Assembly (NCBI RefSeq): GCF_016522075.1
Contig: NZ_JAEHFW010000003.1
Location: forward strand, 186,001 to 250,000
Source: Mucilaginibacter segetis
GTDB lineage: Bacteria; Bacteroidota; Bacteroidia; Sphingobacteriales; Sphingobacteriaceae
DNA length: 64,000 bases
Direction: 5' to 3'
Shown here in pieces: positions 16,461 through 25,173 of this stretch. Numbering within the stretch: position 1 is the stretch's first letter; every line of letters begins with the position of its first letter. The translations under genes and the position numbers were made by a program. The notes under the pieces are model-generated. The model was not told the DNA's origin. It searched no databases and saw nothing but the letters and a program-made list of their open reading frames with translations.

Positions 16461-19424
16461 CTACACTACAAGGTTTACTATTCTACCTTTTACCACTATT
16501 ACTTTTTTAGGTGTTTTGCCATCAAGGTATTTTTGCACGTCGGCATTAGTTAATATCATTTCCTCAATCTCTTTTGTATCTAAGCTCAAAGAAAGATTAA
16601 CGTTAGTTTTCATTTTACCGTTAATAGAAACAGGATAGCTGAATTCATCTTCCACCAAATAATCCGGATTAAATTTAGGATACGGCGCATAGGACAGCGT
16701 ACCCGCAGTATTACCCAGCAATACCCAAAGCTCCTCGCAGATGTGTGGCGCGTATGGGGAAAGAATGATCACCATATCCTGCAAAACAGCGCGTTTGTCG
16801 CATTTAAGATCCGTAAGTTCATTAACGGCTATCATAAAGCTGGAAACCGAGGTGTTGAACGAGAAACGCTCGATATCTTCTTCCACCTTGCGGATGATCT
16901 TATGCAGCGATTTTAATTCCGCTTTTGTTGGTTCGGCATCGCTAACGTTAAAATTCCAGTCGGCATCATGGAATAATCGCCAGAATTTGCGCAGGAATTT
17001 AAACACGCCCTCGATACCGTTAGTGTTCCAGGGTTTACTTTGCTCCAACGGACCTAAGAACATCTCGTACATACGCAAGGTGTCGGCACCGTAACGTTCT
17101 ATCAGATCATCCGGATTAACCACGTTGAATTTAGATTTCGACATCTTTTCGACCTCTGAACTACAAGTAAACTTATTATCTTCCATAATAAATTCAGTAT
17201 TATAGTCTTTACTTTTGGGAAAGTTTTCAAGAAACTTGGCGATATCTAAAATATCATTATTTACAATATTTACATCTACATGCCAAGCTGTTACAGTTGC
17301 ATTCACAAGGGATATCTGTAGACCTCTTCCATCAAGATCTTCTTTATATTTAAGATTTAGATCATCTTCTAATTTTTTAACTCTTATTTTGTCATTCAAA
17401 AACTGTTTTTCAAGGTCATATGAAAGATAAACAATAACGATATCATCACCGCCTAACTTTGTATTAATACCGTCCGGATTACTTGTTTTTTGTACTACTT
17501 GATAATTAATCTTATGTATAAAATTACTACGCCCCTGTATCATCCCCTGGTTGATCAGTTTTTTAAAAGGCTCTTCCTCCACAACCAGGTTCATATCTTT
17601 TAAAAACTTATTCCAGAAACGGCTGTACAGCAGGTGGCCTGTAGCGTGTTCACTACCGCCAATGTAAAGGTCTACCGCTTTCCAATATTCAATAGCCTCT
17701 TTACCGGCAAATTCCCGGTTGTTTTGAGCATCCATGTAGCGGTACCAATACCAGCTGCTGCCTGCCCAACCGGGCATGGTGCTTAATTCGTATTCCCCTT
17801 CGGGATGCTTCCAGTCCGTTGCTCTCCCTAATGGCGGCTCGCCGCTTTCGGTGGGTAGGTATTTATCAATTTCGGGCAATACCAATGGCAGTTCCTTTTC
17901 ATCTATAAGGTAAGGTAAGCCATCTTTAAAATACACGGGTACCGGTTCGCCCCAGTAACGCTGGCGGCCAAATATGGCATCGCGCATCCTGAAGTTCACT
18001 TTAGCCTTACCGGCGCCCAGTTCTTCCAGTTTGGTAATTACCGCGGCTGTGGCCTCTTTGTAAGCCATGCCGTTTATGAAACCGGAGTTAATGTATTTAC
18101 CGTCTTTGGTTGGGTCGGCCTCGGTCTCGATGTTTTGAATATCAATGATAGGCACTATCGGTAAATTAAAATGTTTGGCAAAAAGATAATCGCGCTGATC
18201 GCCTGATGGCACCGCCATAACCGCGCCTGTACCATATCCTGCCAAAACGTAGTCGGCTATCCAAACGGGTATCTGTTCGCCGTTAAGCGGATTGGTTACA
18301 TAACTGCCCGTAAAAGCACCGGATACGGTTTTGGTATCTGCCATACGGTCAAGCTCGCTTTTCTTTTTGGTTTGGGTGATGTAAGCCTCAATCTCTGCCT
18401 GTTGTTCTGGCGTGGTTAATGCCTGTACCAATTCATGTTCGGGTGCAATCACTAAAAAGGTAACACCAAAAATGGTATCAACCCGGGTGGTAAAAACCTC
18501 AATGTAGTTAGCCCCACCTAAGTCCTCTCCAAAGGAGAGAGTTGGGGTAATGCTAAATTTTACACTTGCTCCCACGCTTTTGCCTATCCAGTTGCGCTGC
18601 ATTTCTTTAAGCGGTTCGGGCCAGTCAATGGTATCCAGCCCTTGCAATAAGCGTTCCGCATAGGCGGTAATGCGCATGCTCCATTGCATCATTTTTTTCT
18701 GCTCCACAGGGTAACCGCCGCGTTCGCTAAAGCCATCCTTTACCTCATCGTTCGCTAATACGGTGCCTAAGGCCGGGCACCAGTTAACGGTACTTTCGCG
18801 CAGATAGGTAAGGCGGTATTTTAGTAATTCTGCTTGTTGCTGGTATTCGGTAAAGGCGCTCCATTCATCGGCACTAAAGGTTAATATCTCCTCATCGCAC
18901 ACTGCATTGATACCTGCTGAGCCATTTTTTTCGAAATGCGCTATCAAATTATCAATACTTTCGGCCTTGTCAGCATCTTTATTATACCAGCTGTTAAACA
19001 ACTGCATAAATATCCACTGTGTCCACTTATAGTACCCTGGCGAACTGGTACGTACCTCGCGGCTCCAATCAAAAGAGAAACCTATCTGATCCAACTGGCG
19101 GCGATAGGTGGCAATATTAGCCTCGGTAGTTACAGAAGGGTGCTGGCCGGTTTGTATGGCGTATTGCTCCGCAGGCAGGCCAAAACTATCGTACCCCATT
19201 GGGTGCAGTACGTTAAAACCTTTTAAACGTTTGTATCTCGAAAAAATATCGGAAGCGATATAACCCAGCGGGTGCCCTACATGCAAACCCGCGCCGGATG
19301 GGTACGGAAACATATCCAGCACATAATATTTGGGTTTGTTGCTGTTGTTTTCGGCTTTAAAGGTGTTATTATCCGCCCAAAACTGCTGCCACTTTTTCTC
19401 TATATCCTTAAATTGATAGTCCAT
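16461..19424 (-). CDS. leuS: Leucyl-tRNA synthetase with two unusual in-frame segments
   Basis: Charges tRNA-Leu. 987 residues, longer than the usual ~920-940 in this phylum. [16 protein letters not shown] (HIGH class) is at residue ~40, the CP1 editing domain is in the middle ([12 protein letters not shown]), and [11 protein letters not shown] (KMSKS) is at about residue 770. Extra length comes from two places: residues ~293-305 ([13 protein letters not shown]), encoded by a palindromic repeat, and an AT-rich stretch at about residues 640-713 between NFIHKIN and WHVDVNIV. Both keep the frame, so the enzyme is probably functional. Confidence 0.95.
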   Translation of the reverse strand: MDYQFKDIEKKWQQFWADNNTFKAENNSNKPKYYVLDMFPYPSGAGLHVGHPLGYIASDIFSRYKRLKGFNVLHPMGYDSFGLPAEQYAIQTGQHPSVTTEANIATYRRQLDQIGFSFDWSREVRTSSPGYYKWTQWIFMQLFNSWYNKDADKAESIDNLIAHFEKNGSAGINAVCDEEILTFSADEWSAFTEYQQQAELLKYRLTYLRESTVNWCPALGTVLANDEVKDGFSERGGYPVEQKKMMQWSMRITAYAERLLQGLDTIDWPEPLKEMQRNWIGKSVGASVKFSITPTLSFGEDLGGANYIEVFTTRVDTIFGVTFLVIAPEHELVQALTTPEQQAEIEAYITQTKKKSELDRMADTKTVSGAFTGSYVTNPLNGEQIPVWIADYVLAGYGTGAVMAVPSGDQRDYLFAKHFNLPIVPIIDIQNIETEADPTKDGKYINSGFINGMAYKEATAAVITKLEELGAGKAKVNFRMRDAIFGRQRYWGEPVPVYFKDGLPYLIDEKELPLVLPEIDKYLPTESGEPPLGRATDWKHPEGEYELSTMPGWAGSSWYWYRYMDAQNNREFAGKEAIEYWKAVDLYIGGSEHATGHLLYSRFWNKFLKDMNLVVEEEPFKKLINQGMIQGRSNFIHKINYQVVQKTSNPDGINTKLGGDDIVIVYLSYDLEKQFLNDKIRVKKLEDDLNLKYKEDLDGRGLQISLVNATVTAWHVDVNIVNNDILDIAKFLENFPKSKDYNTEFIMEDNKFTCSSEVEKMSKSKFNVVNPDDLIERYGADTLRMYEMFLGPLEQSKPWNTNGIEGVFKFLRKFWRLFHDADWNFNVSDAEPTKAELKSLHKIIRKVEEDIERFSFNTSVSSFMIAVNELTDLKCDKRAVLQDMVIILSPYAPHICEELWVLLGNTAGTLSYAPYPKFNPDYLVEDEFSYPVSINGKMKTNVNLSLSLDTKEIEEMILTNADVQKYLDGKTPKKVIVVKGRIVNLVV
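18511..18548. repeat. Palindromic repeat inserted in frame within leuS
   Basis: CCTCTCC-AAA-GGAGAG arms sit inside outer CCCCAC and TTGGGG arms. The layout matches the intergenic repeat at 966-989. On the coding strand it reads as the peptide [12 protein letters not shown], in a place where I recall the family having a variable loop. Confidence 0.55.
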
Positions 19425-19536
19425 GTGTATATTTTCGCCTGTGAGGTTGCGAAATTAATAAAAATGGATTAGTGATAGCGTGATAATGTTGATTTAATAG
19501 GTAGTATTTGTATGCCAGTACTATTATTGATTATTG

Positions 19537-19567
19537 TTGTATGCTTGTTTTTTAACCTGTAGTTTTG
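19537..19567 (+). promoter_or_regulatory. Promoter of the DUF1634 gene (TTG-N20-TAGTTTTG)
   Basis: An exact -7 box at 19560-19567 with TTG at 19537-19539, twenty bases upstream. The leader would be about 20 bases. Confidence 0.5.
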
Positions 19568-19592
19568 ACGATGCGCATTAAATTGTTCAGTT

Positions 19593-19973
19593 ATGAGTGA
19601 ATTTAAGGAAAAGGATATGCAAACCATTATTGGATGGATATTACGTGCAGGCGTCCTGATATCTATTGCAATAGTGTTTTTTGGCGGCGTAGTGTATCTT
19701 TACCGCCACGGCAGCGCAACGGCCAATTATAGGGATTTTAATGGCGTTCCCGATTTTGTACACAGTATACCCGGTATAATAAACGGTATTTTCATGTTCA
19801 GGGGGAGGGCTATTATTCAGGCCGGCATTATACTGCTCATTGCTACCCCGGTTATAAGGGTTATATTTTCGGCAATTGGCTTTATACTGGAAAAAGATCA
19901 CCTTTATACAGTTATTACCATAGTAGTGCTGCTCATTATCTTTAGCAGCATGTTAAGCGGCCACGCCGGTTAA
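19593..19973 (+). CDS. DUF1634-family small membrane protein
   Basis: 126 residues with three hydrophobic helices: WILRAGVLISIAIVFFGGVV, AIIQAGIILLIATPVIRVIF and YTVITIVVLLIIFSSMLSG. The arrangement and the RAG/LIATPV motifs match DUF1634, whose genes often sit beside TSUP/DUF81 permeases. No such partner is present here, so this is a solitary copy. A promoter is upstream, and the KTSC gene starts 39 bases after the stop. Confidence 0.8.
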   Translation: MSEFKEKDMQTIIGWILRAGVLISIAIVFFGGVVYLYRHGSATANYRDFNGVPDFVHSIPGIINGIFMFRGRAIIQAGIILLIATPVIRVIFSAIGFILEKDHLYTVITIVVLLIIFSSMLSGHAG

Positions 19974-20012
19974 TTTTTTGAAACTTTTTTTGTGCATATA
20001 TCGTTATATATA

Positions 20013-20228
20013 ATGCATCGTAAAACAGTGGAATCAACTGCCTTAAAGAGCATCGGTTATGATGCTGAAAAGCATGTGCTGGAGTTGGAATTCAGGGAAA
20101 GCGGAGATGTATGGCAATACTTAAATGTAAAGCCCGCCGTTTATAAAAAGATGATGGAAAGTGAATCATTAGGCAGCTTTTTTGTCAATAAAGTAAAAGG
20201 TGTATTTGATGAAAATAAAATAAAGTAA
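20013..20228 (+). CDS. KTSC-domain protein
   Basis: 71 residues from the ATG at 20013 (an upstream GTG at 19992 would add seven residues and is less likely). MHRKTVESTALKSIGYD and SLGSFFVNKVKG match the KTSC domain, named for a related motif, which is found alone or attached to phage and lysyl-tRNA-synthetase-like proteins. Its function is unknown. It probably belongs to the DUF1634 transcript. Confidence 0.75.
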   Translation: MHRKTVESTALKSIGYDAEKHVLELEFRESGDVWQYLNVKPAVYKKMMESESLGSFFVNKVKGVFDENKIK

Positions 20229-20285
20229 AGGTTAATAATTTATTATTAATTTACTCAATTATAAGTAGTTTAACAAAAAAATGTA

Positions 20286-20315
20286 TTTCTTTTTACTTAA
20301 AAAGGTGTATCTTTG
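20286..20315 (+). promoter_or_regulatory. Promoter of the double-glycine peptide gene (TTTC-N18-TATCTTTG)
   Basis: The exact -7 box TATCTTTG at 20308-20315 has a -33-like TTTC at 20286-20289. It gives a leader of about 30 bases before the ATG at 20352. Confidence 0.6.
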
Positions 20316-20351
20316 TAAACGAAAAATCTACAACTATTAATATAAACTAAA

Positions 20352-20564
20352 ATGAAAAAATTCGAAAAAAATCAATTGACCCGTAATGAAATGAAATCTG
20401 TTTTGGGAGGGTTAGTGGAAAACAGCCGTCATTGTTCTTCAAACATTACTTGCAAAGCTGATGAATATTGCGCTGATATTTCTGAAGAAACCATGTTCGG
20501 TACCTGCAAAAAGAAAGAAAAAGATCCTTTAACTTTAACAGCAAAAACAACTAAAATAGGTTAA
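20352..20564 (+). CDS. Double-glycine leader, Cys-rich peptide (RiPP/bacteriocin-like precursor)
   Basis: 70 residues. The charged N-terminal leader (KKFEKNQLTRNEMKSVLGG, Gly-Gly at 19-20) matches the double-glycine leaders of Bacteroidota natural-product precursors. The predicted core of about 50 residues has four cysteines (28, 34, 40, 52) and many Thr/Lys residues. I see no modifying enzyme, protease-ABC transporter or immunity gene nearby, so it appears to be an orphan precursor that uses exporters encoded elsewhere. The gene has its own promoter and terminator. Antimicrobial or signalling activity is inference. Confidence 0.65.
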   Translation: MKKFEKNQLTRNEMKSVLGGLVENSRHCSSNITCKADEYCADISEETMFGTCKKKEKDPLTLTAKTTKIG

Positions 20565-20590
20565 TATATTAATTTTTATATTACGCTCCA

Positions 20591-20651
20591 TTCCCTATAA
20601 GAGAATCTTTTCGTTGTAATGAAAAAAGGTTTTTTTATAGGGAATTTTTTT
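20591..20651 (+). terminator. Terminator of the double-glycine peptide gene
   Basis: Ten-base arms TTCCCTATAA (20591-20600) and TTATAGGGAA (20635-20644) enclose a partly paired inner region (AATCTTTTC with GAAAAAAGGTT) and are followed by T7. It lies between the stop codon and the convergent receptor gene. Confidence 0.6.
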
Positions 20652-20668
20652 GAATTTGCTAAGAGAAA

Positions 20669-23107
20669 TTAATTACTGCTTGCATTCATTCTGCTTTGTT
20701 CTACCTCATTTCCTGTTGAGTGCCTGCTTGCACCTTTTACAGATGTTTTTCCGAACCGGTAGCTGAAATTTAAGGTTATAATTCTGGTTTCCTTTTTATC
20801 CTTAATATGCTGATCCAGATTCAGATAAGTGGTATATGCCCTGTCCCGTCGGGTGTTAAATACATCATTTAGTATCAAACTTAGTTTACCTGCTTTTTTA
20901 AATAACTGTGTACTGACACCTGTATTGATACCATATGCAGGTTTAAAGTGGTTAATGCCGTAAAAGGTAGCAGTTTCATAATCTCCGGAGATATTTGCTG
21001 ATAGCTTTGGTAATAACTTAAATGTTTGTGATGTTGATAAAATAAGGTCACCTGTTCCTTTATTTAAATTTCCGTTTTGAGGGTAGGCTTTATAATGCTG
21101 ATATGAAAGATCGGCATCAAAATAACCGTTCCACCAGGCGAAGAAATCAAACGAACCGTTAAAATTTACACCATAATTGCCCACTTTGCCTAAATTACGG
21201 CTGGTTGCCACATTTACTTTTGTGCTATCATTTTGTTCATAAAAGGGGAACATCGCATTATTATAAAGTGTAACATACAGGTCGGTGGTGAATATCTGAT
21301 CATAGGTATGCGACAAATGAATATTGTTACTGTATGAGGGTTTAAGATAAGGATTGCCCGAATTATATCTGTACAGATCTATATAATATAAAAATGGATT
21401 AAGACTTTCATAAGCCGGCCTTTCAATACCACGGCTAAATGTTAGCGAAAATTCGTTCTTATCATTTTTTCTGTAAGTAGTAATAAAACTGGGAAAAAGA
21501 TTAGTGTAATTATCAGCAGTAATTGAATTTAATGATAATGAGTTCCCGGTAGATTGGGTGTGTTCTGCACGTAGGCCGGCCTCTATATCAAATTTTCCTA
21601 ATGTTAAGCTGTAATTGATATAAGCTGCGCTTATTTTTTGTTTATAAATAAAGCGGTTGGTAAAATTAGGATCAGATATATATTTCCCATTAACAAGCGG
21701 GCCGAATATTTGGTCGTTATCACTTTCTGTTGCGCTGTATTTTAAACCCGCTTCAATTTTTGAATTACCTGGTAGTGGGTTCGAATATTGCAGCAGGGCA
21801 GTCCAGTTGTGCCTGTCAGACGGTGAAAGGTTTTGTAATAATAACGGATTGCGGTAGGTATGGCCCGCGGCGTTTAAAAAGGTATTATTAATATACTCAG
21901 CAGATATACGTTTATTTGGGGAATAAGTTAAGTTAAAAGCTAAAGTTTTACCACTCGTATCTAATTTCCCGGAATAATTAATGTTGTAATTAACGTAATT
22001 GAAATCGCGGTTAATGGTTGAAGTCGCCAGTACCGATGAATCCAATATGCCGTTATTGGTAATGGTTAATTTATTGTCCTTAGAAAAATCATTATCGTTA
22101 ACCAAACCGTTAATAATAAAGCCAATAGTATTATTTTTATCCAGCGTAAAATCGGCTCCTAAACCAAAGTTATGACTAATGCTTTTTTGTATACTTGTGT
22201 ACATTGAATTATACTCGGCATTACTGCCAGCATAGGTAATTATGCGGTCGTTATCCAGATCGTGGTAATTTTTCCTATTATCAATATTATAGTTACCAAA
22301 AATATTTATGTTTTTAGTGCGGTTATTAAAGGTAATGCCACTGCCCAGTTTATAATAACGACCATAACCCGTGGTGGTATTAAATGTGCCATTGGTGCCA
22401 ATATTTTTTCCTTTTTTTAATACGATGTTTATAATACCACCGGCTGCTGCATCGTATTTTGCTGTTGCGCTTTTAATTACCTCAATGCGCTCAATATTAT
22501 TGCCGGGCATGCTTTTTAGCAACGATGCCAGATCGGGTCCGCTAAGGTTGGTGGTTTTGCCATCTACTAAAATAAGGGCATTTTGGCGTGCGCTGATGCT
22601 TATATTATCGTTATTATCAACCCGCACACCTGGCGATTGGCTTAAAATATCCAAAGCTGATTTACCATCAGCAATAATACTCGCCCCCGGGTTAATAATA
22701 AGTTTACCCGGGCGAACCTCAATAAAAGGTTTGCGGGCAACAATAGCCACTTCTTTAAGCTGGGTTTTATCGGCAGTTAGTAATATAGCCGGTATAGTAA
22801 CAGTTTGATTATTGCCAATACTAAAAACAGTGGAATAGGTTTTTTGATATCCCAACCGTGTTGCAAGCAATAAATAACTGCCGGCTTTAACTTCCGGAAA
22901 TTCATATGATCCCTGTTCGTTGACCAGGGCGGAGAGCACAATGGAAGAGTCGGGCGCATTCAGTAAAATAACAGTGGCGGCATCTGCCGGCTGGTTATTT
23001 TGCATTAACACATTCCCTCTTATAACTGAAGATTGATTTTGGGCGTAACTAAAATTAAATATACCTGAAACCAATACTATAAATAAGCACCCGATACTAA
23101 CCTTCAT
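20669..23107 (-). CDS. TonB-dependent receptor, outer-membrane beta-barrel family
   Basis: 812 residues from the first ATG, at 23105-23107. In-frame TTG codons upstream up to 23197 could extend it by 30 residues, but MKVSIGCLFIVLVSGIFNFS gives a normal signal peptide. The order is carboxypeptidase-regulatory-like domain (VIRGNVLMQNNQPADAATVI), plug (ALDILSQSPGVRVDNNDNIS, ALILVDGKTTNL, IKSATAKYDAAAGGIINI) and barrel (FSRGIERPAYESLNPFLYY). It is related to the receptor at 13785 but clearly diverged. It is divergent from the alpha/beta hydrolase, with an AT-rich spacer. Confidence 0.87.
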   Translation of the reverse strand: MKVSIGCLFIVLVSGIFNFSYAQNQSSVIRGNVLMQNNQPADAATVILLNAPDSSIVLSALVNEQGSYEFPEVKAGSYLLLATRLGYQKTYSTVFSIGNNQTVTIPAILLTADKTQLKEVAIVARKPFIEVRPGKLIINPGASIIADGKSALDILSQSPGVRVDNNDNISISARQNALILVDGKTTNLSGPDLASLLKSMPGNNIERIEVIKSATAKYDAAAGGIINIVLKKGKNIGTNGTFNTTTGYGRYYKLGSGITFNNRTKNINIFGNYNIDNRKNYHDLDNDRIITYAGSNAEYNSMYTSIQKSISHNFGLGADFTLDKNNTIGFIINGLVNDNDFSKDNKLTITNNGILDSSVLATSTINRDFNYVNYNINYSGKLDTSGKTLAFNLTYSPNKRISAEYINNTFLNAAGHTYRNPLLLQNLSPSDRHNWTALLQYSNPLPGNSKIEAGLKYSATESDNDQIFGPLVNGKYISDPNFTNRFIYKQKISAAYINYSLTLGKFDIEAGLRAEHTQSTGNSLSLNSITADNYTNLFPSFITTYRKNDKNEFSLTFSRGIERPAYESLNPFLYYIDLYRYNSGNPYLKPSYSNNIHLSHTYDQIFTTDLYVTLYNNAMFPFYEQNDSTKVNVATSRNLGKVGNYGVNFNGSFDFFAWWNGYFDADLSYQHYKAYPQNGNLNKGTGDLILSTSQTFKLLPKLSANISGDYETATFYGINHFKPAYGINTGVSTQLFKKAGKLSLILNDVFNTRRDRAYTTYLNLDQHIKDKKETRIITLNFSYRFGKTSVKGASRHSTGNEVEQSRMNASSN

Positions 23108-23314
23108 TAATAAAACAAGTAGATTTTTTTTCGATAAATTTCTTTTTAAGGAAGTGTTAAATATAACAAGATTATTACATACAGGAATATTTAACAAGTA
23201 TTTTTTACGAAATTTAGTGATAAATGTTACCGCAACTTTATGATTTATTAAAGTAATATACTTTGTTATTTTATTAATTTAGCCAATTGTATATTTATAT
23301 TATTCTGTATAAAC

Positions 23315-24598
23315 ATGAAGAAATCAGCATTATCATTATTACTGTTTTGTTTAAGCTTTACCTCTTTTGCCCAAATACAACCACCTGCCTATTTTACTGC
23401 GGTAAACAAATTCAGGCAATTTTATAATGCCGATAAGCCAGACAGCATTTTTAACATGTTTAGTGCCGAAATGAAAAAAGCACTTCCGCTTGATAAATTT
23501 ACACTTACTACAACCCAGTTGAAGGCACAGCTCGGGAACTTATCTGAAACCGATTTTTTGAAATTCAATAAGCCGCTTGCCGTATACAAGGCTACGTTTG
23601 AAAAGGCGGTTTTCCTGCTTAACTTATCACTAAACGATGATAACCAATTAACCGGATTGCTTTTAAGCCCCTACAAAGAGGAAGCCGCAACTGTGCCTTT
23701 GGATGCATCTGTAGTTGAAACACCTGTTTTATTAAAAACCTTTACCGGTAGCATATCCGGCAGTTTAACCATGCCTAAAAATCCAACCGGAAAGGTGCCT
23801 GTGGTATTAATAATTGCGGGCTCGGGGCCAACCGACAGGGATGGTAACAGCCCTAAACTGGGCCTTAACGGTAATACCTATAAAATGCTGGCTAATGCAT
23901 TAGGCAAAAATAACATAGCGGTATTACGGTATGATAAACGCATGATCGGTCTCAGCGCCAGCTCAACCAAGGAGAACGAATTGCGTTTTGAGGATTATGT
24001 TGATGATGCCGTGGGCCTGATAAACATGTTGAATAATGATGAGCGTTTTTCAGGAATAATTGTGCTGGGGCATAGCGAAGGATCGCTGGTTGGTATGTTG
24101 GCCTCACGTGATCAGCCGGTTAAGGGCTTTATATCTGTTGCAGGTGCCGGCCGGCCCGCTGATAAAATTGTTACCGAGCAAATAAAATCACAACCAAAAT
24201 TTTTGGTGGATAATTTTAATAAGATGCTGGATAGTTTAAAAAGAGGGAAAATTACCGATGATATAGACCCGGCACTTTACCCTATAGCACGGCCCAGCAT
24301 ACAACCTTATTTAATGTCATGGTTCAGGTATGATCCTACCCGTGTAATAAAAAAGCTGAAGATGCCGATACTTATTATTCAGGGAACCAGTGATATACAG
24401 GTTCCTGTGGAAGACGCCGAAAAACTGAAGAAAGCAAAATCAGACGCTACATTAGCTATAATAAAAGGGATGAACCATATACTAAAGGAGGCTCCCCAGA
24501 ACCGCGAAGAAAATATAGCCACCTATAGCAAGCCCGAACTACCATTGGCGCCCGAATTAGTAGATGATATTGTAAATTTTATTAAGGGTATAAAATAA
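23315..24598 (+). CDS. Exported alpha/beta hydrolase with N-terminal DUF3887 domain
   Basis: 427 residues with a signal peptide (ending TSFAQ). Residues ~25-125 resemble DUF3887, a small dimerising domain often fused to hydrolases. The rest is an alpha/beta hydrolase: oxyanion region IIAGSGPTDRDGNS, nucleophile elbow GHSEGS, acid region IIQGTSDIQVP and a late His in GMNHILKEAP, so the triad Ser-Asp-His is complete. It is likely an esterase or peptidase of the periplasm; the substrate is unknown. Confidence 0.85.
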   Translation: MKKSALSLLLFCLSFTSFAQIQPPAYFTAVNKFRQFYNADKPDSIFNMFSAEMKKALPLDKFTLTTTQLKAQLGNLSETDFLKFNKPLAVYKATFEKAVFLLNLSLNDDNQLTGLLLSPYKEEAATVPLDASVVETPVLLKTFTGSISGSLTMPKNPTGKVPVVLIIAGSGPTDRDGNSPKLGLNGNTYKMLANALGKNNIAVLRYDKRMIGLSASSTKENELRFEDYVDDAVGLINMLNNDERFSGIIVLGHSEGSLVGMLASRDQPVKGFISVAGAGRPADKIVTEQIKSQPKFLVDNFNKMLDSLKRGKITDDIDPALYPIARPSIQPYLMSWFRYDPTRVIKKLKMPILIIQGTSDIQVPVEDAEKLKKAKSDATLAIIKGMNHILKEAPQNREENIATYSKPELPLAPELVDDIVNFIKGIK

Positions 24599-24605
24599 GT
24601 TCAGT

Positions 24606-25079
24606 TTAATGCCAGGCATTGAGCAATCGGCGTATCACAATGATTTCCGCAGTGTGGTAGGCGGTATGGTCGGCTATTTGCAGCGCTTCGCGTAAAATAT
24701 TCTGACCACTGCCGTGGTTAATACTTTTGTAGATATCGCCGCTTTTTAATAACCGTATAAACTCATTACGGTCGCGTTTTATTTGTTCAAGGGTTTTATT
24801 CCATACTTCCTCATTATCAGGGTCGCTGTGTTTTGGCCAGTAATCATCAGGCCAGTTAGGCGATACGTGACCACTGTCGCGACAGAATTCCAGCATATCC
24901 CATTGTGCAATGCGGATATGTTCGGCAAGCTGCCAAATGCTGTAAGGCAAATCGTTAGGCTTAGCTCCCCTTAAATTTGCCGGTAAGCCGTTTAGTGCAT
25001 CATCCAAACTTGCATGTGCACCGCCGCCTTCCAGTAGTTTTACCAGTTCGTTTATTAAAATTTTGTGTTCATCGTTCAT
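24606..25079 (-). CDS. DinB-family (DfsB-like) metal-dependent protein
   Basis: 157 residues. The four-helix DinB fold is recognised by LPYSIWQLAEHIRIAQWDML (first metal His) and LQIADHTAYHTAEIIVIRRL (later His residues), which together form the three-His metal site. Members of this superfamily are thiol-dependent transferases or have unknown roles. It is convergent with the hydrolase (seven bases between stops) and divergent from the DUF885 gene. Confidence 0.82.
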   Translation of the reverse strand: MNDEHKILINELVKLLEGGGAHASLDDALNGLPANLRGAKPNDLPYSIWQLAEHIRIAQWDMLEFCRDSGHVSPNWPDDYWPKHSDPDNEEVWNKTLEQIKRDRNEFIRLLKSGDIYKSINHGSGQNILREALQIADHTAYHTAEIIVIRRLLNAWH

Positions 25080-25173
25080 AAAAAGCAGGTTTTTATAGTT
25101 AACAAAATAACTTCGGGTTTGATTTATATTTCAAATGTTTTAAGTTTATGCACCAAAGCAAACACTCTCCATC

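Noticed and set aside
21765-21795. GGTTCGAAT, a tRNA T-loop-like string
   Set aside because: It lies in the receptor coding sequence and no cloverleaf can be drawn around it.
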